NCBI GenBank assembly: GCA_026387165.1
Contig: JAPLMG010000023.1
Location: 1-5,626, forward strand
Length of the DNA: 5,626 nt
Origin: Candidatus Omnitrophota bacterium
GTDB taxonomy: Bacteria > Omnitrophota > Gorgyraeia > 2-01-FULL-45-10
Direction: 5' to 3'
The notes beneath the pieces were generated by a model. It ran no database searches. It worked only from the letters and a program-made list of their open reading frames with translations, and was not told the DNA's origin. Below are positions 1-5,399 of this stretch, piece by piece. Every line of letters starts with the position of its first letter. Positions within the stretch are counted from its first letter, which is position 1. The position numbers were made by a program, and so were the translations under genes.

Positions 1-17
1 TAACAGGAGGAATTTTT

Positions 18-173
18 ATGGAAACTAAAATCACGAATGAAGAAATAAGGTTGATAAATGCATTATACTGGTGGCAGATGACCGGTAATTGGCCGCGCGT
101 CAATAATAGGTTATTCTCCTCGAGCATCCTTCGTCCCGATCCCCTCCCGAAGGAAAAACATAACCCACAGTAG
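18..173 (+). CDS. small hypothetical protein, 51 aa
   Basis: Unrecognised small ORF. A full AGGAGG Shine-Dalgarno at 5-10 lies 7 nt before the ATG at 18, and the frame is open to TAG at 171-173. The product begins METKITNEEIRLINALYWWQ. It has an acidic/polar N-terminal stretch that could form a helix, an aromatic patch (YWWQMTGNW, about residues 17-25), and a proline-rich, basic end. No signal peptide or membrane segment is visible. A TAA at 1-3 may be the end of an upstream gene, so this could be the last gene of a preceding operon. The strong promoter just downstream (202-230) suggests it is not co-transcribed with the export genes except by read-through. It could be a genuine small protein, or the N-terminal remnant of a longer gene cut by a frameshift. 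The ribosome binding site is the main support. Confidence 0.45.
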   Translation: METKITNEEIRLINALYWWQMTGNWPRVNNRLFSSSILRPDPLPKEKHNPQ

Positions 174-201
174 AGTATAACAAAATATTTAAAAATTTTA
201 C

Positions 202-230
202 TTGACAAGCCGGCAAATAAGTCCTACTAT
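202..230 (+). promoter_or_regulatory. sigma-70 type promoter for the FecR-like/barrel/Wza-like operon
   Basis: TTGACA at 202-207, a 17-bp spacer and TACTAT at 225-230 give a perfect -35 and a 5/6 -10 at ideal spacing. The 25 bp upstream (about 176-201) is almost pure A/T with A- and T-tracts, as in an UP element. Transcription would start near 237, leaving a leader of about 100 nt before the ATG at 336. The -10 lies inside a short inverted repeat (TACTA 225-229 / TAGTA 235-239), which could be a repressor site but could also be chance in AT-rich DNA. Confidence 0.75.
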
Positions 231-324
231 GTTTTAGTATATTATTGTAGATTAAAAACGGATAAAATCGGATACATTTTATGCTATACCATAGTATCGT
301 ATATCATCCTACTGTATCCCAACA

Positions 325-330
325 TGGAGG
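325..330 (+). promoter_or_regulatory. ribosome binding site fixing the FecR-like gene start at 336
   Basis: TGGAGG at 325-330 lies 5 nt before the ATG at 336. An in-frame ATG at 324 overlaps this Shine-Dalgarno and has no site of its own (upstream is TATCCCAAC). Starting at 336 gives a lysine-rich N-terminus followed directly by a hydrophobic segment, the normal layout for an export signal. Confidence 0.75.
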
Positions 331-335
331 AAGCG

Positions 336-1109
336 ATGAAGAAAATAGCGGAAAATAAAAAAAAGATACTTTTAGTCGCGGTTGCTCTGTTGGCGATCAC
401 TTTTTTTCAGAGCTATCTAATGGCCGAAGGGCTTATCCTTAACCACACAGGAACTATCAGGGTTACCAGGCCGGATGGAGTGGTCTTAATGATAGAGCCG
501 GGCCAGGCGTTGCCTGACATTCCTTCCGGCTCAAGAGTAGAAGTGCTGAGCGGCAGCATAGAGATCGAGCCATCGGAGGGCTTTATTCAAGTCGTTGTAG
601 GGGGCTCAGTAGCGACCGTGAAGGCAGGCGATAACATCACGGCATCTATTGAATCAAATACATCGATATCCGACTTTAAAGTTAACAAAGGGCAGGTGAA
701 TGTTATTTCCAGAAATACCACTATCGCTCTTAGCGCGGGCCAGCATGCCCAGATCAGTTCGGATAAAGTTACGGGAATAACAACGGTGAAAAGTATCGCC
801 GGCAGCATAGAGGCTGTTACGGTCGGTGTGAAAGCCGTGATCCCGGAGGGCGCAACTTTCAAGATGAGCGCGGACGCCAAGACGAGGAATGTGCACGTCG
901 AGTGCGTTGAATGCCCCGGAGGAAGCGCAGTCTGTAAAGTGATTACGGTCGAAGGCAAGATCATTGAGTTACATAAGGGCCAAGCGACCGATACCCCCGG
1001 CTCTGCCGAGGGCGAGATCCAGAGCTTCGAGGCGAGGGAGAGCAGATTTGATGCGGTTGAAGTGCCGCCACAGCCGGTGCGTCCGGAAGGGAGCCCATAT
1101 GGAAACTAA
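336..1109 (+). CDS. FecR-like domain periplasmic protein, 257 aa
   Basis: Residues 1-10 are lysine-rich (MKKIAENKKK) and 11-30 are hydrophobic (ILLVAVALLAITFFQSYLMA), so this is a signal peptide, possibly cleaved after A30, or a signal anchor; the rest would be periplasmic. From about residue 38 the chain is beta-rich and resembles FecR-like domains: GTIRVTRPDG, then a hydrophobic strand ending in EPGQALPDI, then SGSRVEVLSGSIEI. The same unit (G-x-I/V-x-V, then a strand ending in G and a few polar residues) seems to recur near 72-104, 119-141, 156-176 and 207-216. C190, C193 and C200 form a CxxC-x6-C group. The tail is proline-rich (VEVPPQPVRPEGSPYGN). FecR proteins normally pair with an ECF sigma factor, but none is seen here. 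The gene overlaps the barrel gene by 11 bp and leads an export operon, so an accessory envelope role is inferred. The family call is by pattern and the exact function is unknown. Confidence 0.65.
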   Translation: MKKIAENKKKILLVAVALLAITFFQSYLMAEGLILNHTGTIRVTRPDGVVLMIEPGQALPDIPSGSRVEVLSGSIEIEPSEGFIQVVVGGSVATVKAGDNITASIESNTSISDFKVNKGQVNVISRNTTIALSAGQHAQISSDKVTGITTVKSIAGSIEAVTVGVKAVIPEGATFKMSADAKTRNVHVECVECPGGSAVCKVITVEGKIIELHKGQATDTPGSAEGEIQSFEARESRFDAVEVPPQPVRPEGSPYGN

Positions 1110-2454
1110 AAGCCTTACATTGTTCAAACGGATCATGAGTTTATCTATGCTCTGCGCTCTGGCGGTTGCTTTGAGTCTTCCGGCCACCGCATGGGCAGAA
1201 CAGCCCAGGCCGAATACGCCGCAGGACAAGCTGAAGTCGCCGGATAGGCCGAACGTCCCCGCTAATGTTATAAATCCGGAGGACGCCGTGCCGGCAGCGA
1301 AGAGGCCTTTCTTTCATTGGATGGATAATATAGATAAGGATAAACCGCGCATCCATTTGGGATCGCTTGAACTCCGCCCTTACGGTTCTATCGAAGAAAA
1401 ATTCGATACGAACATATTTCTCGAGCCGCATGGCCTGGAAAATGAAGACTGGATCACCGATTACCGCGCCGGGCTCTCGGCGAAAATGCCGCTGGTCGCC
1501 TCACGCGGCGATGATTACATGGCAGAGGGCTACTACCACGCGGATTTTATAGAGTTTCTGCATCAGGATAAGCTCAGCAGGGTCGACCACACGGCCCATG
1601 GCTCCGTGACATGCGACCTTCCGAACGACGTCGGAATACAGGCGTCGGAGGATTTCCTGAGGACTCAAGATCCGCCGGATACTGAACGCACGCTCCTCAC
1701 GAAGAGATGGTGCAATATAATGGACGGGCGGGTTAACTATACCCGCGAAAAAATAAAACTTGAGGGTGCCTGCGCGTTGACCACGAACAGTTACGACGCG
1801 TATCCTAACCTCAATTACAACGACTTCATGGTCACCGCCACGACATTTTATAACGTCGCCACAAAGACGTGGCTCTTCAGTGAGCTCAATTTTGGAAGCA
1901 TCAAATACTATAAAGGAAGCGCCACAAACTCCGGCTCCCAATACTATCAGGGGAGGGTCGGAGTGGAGGGGAAGATTGCCCCCAAACTCACGGGTACGAT
2001 GAAGTTCGGATACAGATACCAGGACTATTCCCGCACACAGGCCAGCAACTTCGCGGCCCTTGTCGCTTTTGGAAATCTTAAATATGAGATCACCGAGCGC
2101 ACCACGGCCAATATCTATGGCGATAGCACGCCGATAGAGTCCACTTACGCGACGAACAGTTACTATCAGGCAAGCACAGTAGGCCTTAAACTTGATCATC
2201 TTTTGCTGCAGCGTTTGTGGCTGAACGGCAGCGGTTTTTGGGGTCTGAACCTCTATCCCACAGAGTCTACGCAAGGTAACGTGACAACGATAAGAGGAGA
2301 TACGTTGTGGGGCGCCGGCACAGGATTGAAGTACGAGGTGAAGGATTGGCTCTTTCTGAATACGGGGTATGCGTTTAAGCAGAGAGATTCCAATTTTCAC
2401 AATTACAGCTATAACGATCACCAGATATCGTTCCGCGTTTCCGTAGCGTTTTGA
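1099..2454 (+). CDS. outer-membrane beta-barrel protein of the polysaccharide export locus, 451 aa
   Basis: The start at 1099 is preferred to an in-frame ATG at 964: it has a GGAAGGGA ribosome binding site at 1085-1092 and is followed at once by a classical signal peptide (residues 1-33, hydrophobic core about 12-28, cleavage after A-W-A). The 964 start would overlap the upstream gene by 146 bp and bury the signal. Mature residues 34-70 are a proline-rich linker. From about 85 the chain shows alternating, aromatic-rich strands (LELRPYGSIEEKFDTNIFLEP, GTMKFGYRYQDYSR, WLFLNTGYAFKQRD). It ends HQISFRVSVAF, with the terminal phenylalanine typical of barrels inserted by the Bam machinery. This resembles the putative beta-barrel porin 2 type found in EPS and exosortase-type clusters; that family name is from memory. 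It may form or assist the outer-membrane exit for the polymer (inference). Three cysteines in the mature part (172, 205, 225) are unusual for a barrel. Translation is probably coupled to the upstream gene through the 11-bp overlap. Confidence 0.8.
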   Translation: METKSLTLFKRIMSLSMLCALAVALSLPATAWAEQPRPNTPQDKLKSPDRPNVPANVINPEDAVPAAKRPFFHWMDNIDKDKPRIHLGSLELRPYGSIEEKFDTNIFLEPHGLENEDWITDYRAGLSAKMPLVASRGDDYMAEGYYHADFIEFLHQDKLSRVDHTAHGSVTCDLPNDVGIQASEDFLRTQDPPDTERTLLTKRWCNIMDGRVNYTREKIKLEGACALTTNSYDAYPNLNYNDFMVTATTFYNVATKTWLFSELNFGSIKYYKGSATNSGSQYYQGRVGVEGKIAPKLTGTMKFGYRYQDYSRTQASNFAALVAFGNLKYEITERTTANIYGDSTPIESTYATNSYYQASTVGLKLDHLLLQRLWLNGSGFWGLNLYPTESTQGNVTTIRGDTLWGAGTGLKYEVKDWLFLNTGYAFKQRDSNFHNYSYNDHQISFRVSVAF

Positions 2455-2475
2455 TGAAAGAAGGTGCTGTGAAAG

Positions 2476-3045
2476 ATGCTTAAGCGAATAGGTTATTATG
2501 TGTCTGTTTCGGTTCTGATCATAGCAGTAGTTTTACTGCCGGTGCCGGTCCACGCCCAGGATTACCGCCTCGGCCCTGACGATGCGCTGGAGATCACGGT
2601 GTATAGGGAAGACGAACTATACCGGGAGGTGAGGATCTCTTCCAGTGGTTCTATATCATTTCCTCTCTTGGGCGACGTCAAGGCGGAGGGCCTGACCACC
2701 AACGAACTCGAAAAGAGCCTGGAAGAGAAACTCACGAAGTTCCTGAAAAAACCGCAGGTAACGGTATTCATAAAAGAATACAGCACCATAAGCGTTACGG
2801 GCCAGGTGAACGAGCCAGGATCTTTTCCTTTACGGGGGGAGCTTAGTGTAATTGAGGCCATAGGAATGGCCAAAGGATTTACCAAGGTAGCCGGTAAAAA
2901 TAGTGTAAAGATCATGCGCATGGAAAATAGCCAGAAGAAGACGATCACCGTCAAGGTAGATGATATCAGCAGGCGGGGTGACAAGACAAAAGACGTACCG
3001 CTCAGGAGAGGCGACATAGTCTATGTTCCGGAGAGTTTGTTCTAA
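2476..3045 (+). CDS. polysaccharide export protein, Wza-like (Poly_export + SLBB), 189 aa
   Basis: Periplasmic component of a Wza-type exporter. Residues 1-27 are a signal peptide (core about 8-22, cleavage after VHA). The mature chain opens with QDYRLGPDDALEITVYREDEL, the hallmark start of the Poly_export domain (about 29-100, including SSSGSISFPLLGDVKAEGLT and KKPQVTVFIKEY). A single SLBB domain follows (about 103-165, ISVTGQVNEPGSFPL then SVIEAIGMAKGFTKVAGKNSVKIMR), and the chain ends RRGDIVYVPESLF. There is no lipobox cysteine and no C-terminal amphipathic helix, and at 189 residues it is about half the length of E. coli Wza. It belongs to the short, one-SLBB class and probably needs a separate outer-membrane partner, for which the barrel protein upstream is the obvious candidate (inference). 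The gene begins 21 bp after the barrel gene with AAGGTG at 2461-2466 as its ribosome binding site, so the two are very likely co-transcribed. Confidence 0.92.
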   Translation: MLKRIGYYVSVSVLIIAVVLLPVPVHAQDYRLGPDDALEITVYREDELYREVRISSSGSISFPLLGDVKAEGLTTNELEKSLEEKLTKFLKKPQVTVFIKEYSTISVTGQVNEPGSFPLRGELSVIEAIGMAKGFTKVAGKNSVKIMRMENSQKKTITVKVDDISRRGDKTKDVPLRRGDIVYVPESLF

Positions 3046-3054
3046 TGAAAACAT

Positions 3055-3115
3055 CGTCATTGCGACCCCTTACGTCCGTCATTGCGAGGAGGCCGAAGGC
3101 CGACGAAGCAATCTC
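3055..3115. repeat. dispersed palindromic repeat (GTCATTGCGAG...GAAGCAATCTC type) with a partial copy
   Basis: The main copy runs 3078-3115, from GTCATTGCGAGG to GAAGCAATCTC. Its ends are complementary (ATTGC 3081-3085 with GCAAT 3108-3112) and its centre is a GGCC-GAA-GGCC hairpin (3091-3101). A truncated copy of the left end, CGTCATTGCGA, occurs at 3055-3065, 22 bp before the same string at 3077-3087. I recall units of this form scattered between genes in several environmental lineages, but this window alone cannot show the copy number. It lies wholly between two genes and interrupts no frame. Confidence 0.75.
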
Positions 3116-3122
3116 TTTTTTT
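3081..3122 (+). terminator. repeat-derived hairpin with T-run, probable terminator or attenuator
   Basis: The imperfect hairpin 3081-3112 (outer ATTGC/GCAAT, inner GGCC/GGCC with a GAA loop, mismatches between) is followed 3 nt later by seven T residues (3116-3122). This has the form of an intrinsic terminator after the Wza-like gene. The middle of the stem is poorly paired, so termination may be partial and let some transcripts reach the kinase gene. Confidence 0.5.
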
Positions 3123-3135
3123 CACGTTTTCAAAA

Positions 3136-3165
3136 TCTTTATACATATTGATAAAACCGTATAAT
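3136..3165 (+). promoter_or_regulatory. possible internal promoter before the BY-kinase gene
   Basis: A perfect TATAAT at 3160-3165 lies 21 bp before the kinase start codon, just after the terminator-like hairpin. The -35 is weak: TCTTTA at 3136-3141 (18-bp spacer) or CTTTAT at 3137-3142 (17-bp spacer). TTGATA at 3149-3154 is too close to serve. Transcription would begin near 3172, at the edge of the AAGGA ribosome binding site (3174-3178), giving a very short leader. The support is the -10 box and its position only. Confidence 0.4.
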
Positions 3166-3185
3166 TCTTAAGAAAGGACGGAAAA

Positions 3186-5153
3186 ATGATCGATAAGCAA
3201 GCGAATATTCAGGATTATATTCAGGTAATAATAAGGAGGCGCGGCGCCATCCTCACCTTCTTTACAGTACTCTTCATCACCGTATTGATAGGCACGCTCA
3301 AACAAAGGCCCATATACGAGGCCAAGGCCGTTATCCAGATAGAAAAGAACAGTCCGCGCGTCACTTCGATCCAGGAAGTGGCCCCCATGGGAGTCGCTGA
3401 TGATTACAGAGCCTATAAGGACTATTACGAGACCCAGTATAAATTACTCCAGAGCCCCACGCTTATGAGGAGGGCAGCCGATGCTCTTGGCCTGAATAAG
3501 GATATCCTGCGTAATAAAGGTAAGAGGGCGGATCCGGCGAAGCGGCTCCTTAAGGCCGTCCGGATAATGCCTATGAAGAATAGCCAGCTCGTTGAGATCA
3601 TAGCGGGAGATACCGATCCTAAGATGGCGTCGAGAATAGCCAATACGGTCGCGGAAGAGTATATAAAGTATAATCTCCAGCGCAATGTAAATACTGCCGC
3701 CGCCGCCGCTGACTGGCTTACTAAGGAGATAGACGATCAGAGGCAAAAGTTAACGATCGCGGAACTGGCGCTCCAGAAATACAGGGAGGCGAACAATATC
3801 AACGTCCTGCCGCAGGTAAGGATGGGGGGAGAGCAGGCCGCTGAGCAGGTAAAGTCAGAGTACGCGAAGTCACAGGCCGTTTTGGCCGGTTACGCCGAAC
3901 GCTATACCGAAGAACACCCTAAGATGGCCGAGCTCAGGAGCCAGATCAACTCCTTAAGGAACAAGATCCAGGGCATGGAAGATGTTGACTCCGGCAACAA
4001 GACGATGGAGTACAGGACGCTCGAACGCGAAGCGGATAACAGCAGGCGGATGTATGAGATATTATTGTCGAGGTTAAGGGAGATAGACGTAACGAGCACG
4101 ATGAATGTAAATAATATAAGCATCGTGGACAGGGCCGAGCCGCCGGAAAAGCCCGCGAAACCGAGCCTGATTTTGAACATGATATTGGCGGTGATGGTGG
4201 GCCTCGTCATGGGGATAGGGTTGGGGTTCTTTATCGATTATCTGGATATGACGATAAAGTCGCCGACGGACATCAGAGATATCATGGAGTCGCGTTTCCT
4301 CGGAGGAGTTCCCGGGATCGAGGAGGATACGAAAATAGAGAATGCGGAAATAAAGAACGTAGAAATAGACAGGGATAGGATAACGCATCTTAGGCCGACA
4401 TCGCCGGTAGCCGAAGCTTACAGGCACATCCGCACCGAAATCTTGTCACTCCTTCCCAGGGACGCTGCCCCAAAAGTTATAGTCATCACGAGCGCGGAGC
4501 CGCAGGCCGGCAAAACGATTACGAGCGCAAATGTCTCGATCTCTCTGGCGCAAAACGGACATAAAGTCTTATTTATCGACGCCGACCTGAGAAAGCCGCA
4601 GCTCCATAAGGTATTTAATCTGGACAGGCAGGACGGGCTGGGTGATTATTTAATGAGAAAGACGGATCTCGAGGCGATCGTTAAGGACGCCGGAATTGAA
4701 AATTTAAAAGTTATAACTTCCGGGAAGAATGTCACTAATCCTGCCGAAGTCATCGGCTCCAAAAGGATGATGGATCTTATCGCCGAGGCAAAGAGCATGT
4801 TCGATTTCGTCATCTTCGATTCTTCGCCTGTTATCAGCGTCACGGATGCCGTCATATTGTCGGATATGGCGGATGCCGCCATTCAGGTGGTGCGCAGCGG
4901 ACGTATTCTGGCGCCGGCCGCTATAAAGGTCAAAGAGAAGCTCATGAATACGAAAGCGAAGTTTTTAGGCGTCGTGCTCAATGACCTGAAGGCGGAACAC
5001 AGCGATTATGGCTATTACCATTATTATAAGTACAACCATTATTACGGTGAGGAAGACCAGGGGCGGAATCCGGAAAAAAAGAAACAAACGTTTAAGAACA
5101 GAATTGCGTCGATAGTAAAGTACAGGTTTAAGGATAAAATGGTAAAAGTTTAG
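3186..5153 (+). CDS. Wzc-like chain-length determinant/tyrosine autokinase (BY-kinase), 655 aa
   Basis: Inner-membrane kinase controlling polysaccharide chain length and export. Domains in order: a Wzz domain (about 5-100) with TM1 at about 21-38; a long periplasmic helical/coiled-coil part (about 175-300); a GNVR-type segment (about 276-326, through ISIVDRAEPPEKPAKPS); TM2 at about 327-351; and a cytoplasmic kinase domain. The kinase part has an ExxRxxR oligomerisation motif (E410, R413, R416), Walker A SAEPQAGKT at 436-444 (K443), Walker A' VLFIDADLRKP at 461-471 (D465, D467) and Walker B FVIFDSSPV at 541-549 (D545), so it looks catalytically intact. The Walker A loop reads PQAGKT where the family usually has PGEGKS/T, a variation that keeps GKT. 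Residues 608-620 hold eight tyrosines, the autophosphorylation cluster. A further 35 residues follow, rich in lysine and arginine, whereas the cluster is usually close to the C-terminus. The AAGGA site at 3174-3178 supports the start. Fusion of both halves in one chain is the proteobacterial layout. No partner phosphatase is seen in the window. Confidence 0.93.
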   Translation: MIDKQANIQDYIQVIIRRRGAILTFFTVLFITVLIGTLKQRPIYEAKAVIQIEKNSPRVTSIQEVAPMGVADDYRAYKDYYETQYKLLQSPTLMRRAADALGLNKDILRNKGKRADPAKRLLKAVRIMPMKNSQLVEIIAGDTDPKMASRIANTVAEEYIKYNLQRNVNTAAAAADWLTKEIDDQRQKLTIAELALQKYREANNINVLPQVRMGGEQAAEQVKSEYAKSQAVLAGYAERYTEEHPKMAELRSQINSLRNKIQGMEDVDSGNKTMEYRTLEREADNSRRMYEILLSRLREIDVTSTMNVNNISIVDRAEPPEKPAKPSLILNMILAVMVGLVMGIGLGFFIDYLDMTIKSPTDIRDIMESRFLGGVPGIEEDTKIENAEIKNVEIDRDRITHLRPTSPVAEAYRHIRTEILSLLPRDAAPKVIVITSAEPQAGKTITSANVSISLAQNGHKVLFIDADLRKPQLHKVFNLDRQDGLGDYLMRKTDLEAIVKDAGIENLKVITSGKNVTNPAEVIGSKRMMDLIAEAKSMFDFVIFDSSPVISVTDAVILSDMADAAIQVVRSGRILAPAAIKVKEKLMNTKAKFLGVVLNDLKAEHSDYGYYHYYKYNHYYGEEDQGRNPEKKKQTFKNRIASIVKYRFKDKMVKV

Positions 5154-5174
5154 CATAAAGAAGAAACTCAATAT

Positions 5175-5334
5175 GTCATTCCCGCCCCGTGTCATTCCCG
5201 CGAAAGCGGGAATCTATGTACGGGGTAATCCCCGCTTTCGCGGGGACCAGCGGGAATCTACGATGAGAGGTTTGTTTTGTATGGATTCCCGATCCCCATT
5301 TTCATGGGGACAGGTAAAAGCATTCGGGAATGAC
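5175..5334. repeat. composite palindromic intergenic element, MITE-like, 160 bp
   Basis: It is bounded by GTCATTCCCG (5175-5184, repeated at 5191-5200) and its inverse CGGGAATGAC (5325-5334). It contains ATTCCCG three times (5178, 5194, 5285) and CGGGAAT three times (5207, 5251, 5325). Three hairpins have 4-nt loops: ATTCCCGC-GAAA-GCGGGAAT (5194-5213), TCCCCGC-TTTC-GCGGGGA (5229-5246) and TCCCCAT-TTTC-ATGGGGA (5293-5310). CCCCGT 5185-5190 pairs with ACGGGG 5220-5225 around the first hairpin, and CGGGAATC 5251-5258 pairs with GATTCCCG 5284-5291. The 12-mer AGCGGGAATCTA is directly repeated (5205-5216, 5249-5260). No transposase and no clear target duplication are seen, so it is non-autonomous at most. 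It occupies most of the 246-bp gap between the kinase and the regulator. A frame open through it (5173-5403) is not a gene. Confidence 0.8.
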
Positions 5335-5399
5335 AGCTTTTCTTATTCCGTTGGAGTACTTCTTTACGCTAATCTATTACATAAAATGAAGGTGGGGCG

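Noticed and set aside
324..335. Upstream ATG for the FecR-like gene
   Set aside because: It overlaps the Shine-Dalgarno that serves the ATG at 336 and has no site of its own.
964..1098. In-frame 45-residue N-terminal extension of the barrel protein
   Set aside because: The extension is arginine-rich, overlaps the FecR-like gene in another frame, lacks a ribosome binding site and would place the signal peptide internally. The start at 1099 is better.
1501..2421. Long - strand open frame (306 aa) opposite the barrel gene
   Set aside because: It lies wholly opposite a convincing signal-peptide-bearing barrel gene, has a low-complexity composition without recognisable domains, and is explained as a shadow of that gene.
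3055..3115. CRISPR-like array
   Set aside because: There is only one full unit and one partial unit with a short gap. The unit is an imperfect palindrome of the dispersed type, with no regular spacers and no cas genes.
5175..5334. Intrinsic terminator for the kinase gene
   Set aside because: The hairpins are strong but no T-run follows any of them on the + strand. Termination or 3'-end protection is possible, but the sequence does not show a standard terminator.
5351..5387. Promoter for the regulator (TTGGAG with TCTATT, or TAAAAT near the start codon)
   Set aside because: Matches are only 4/6 at both boxes, and the TAAAAT alternative would start transcription at the ribosome binding site. 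Too weak to list.
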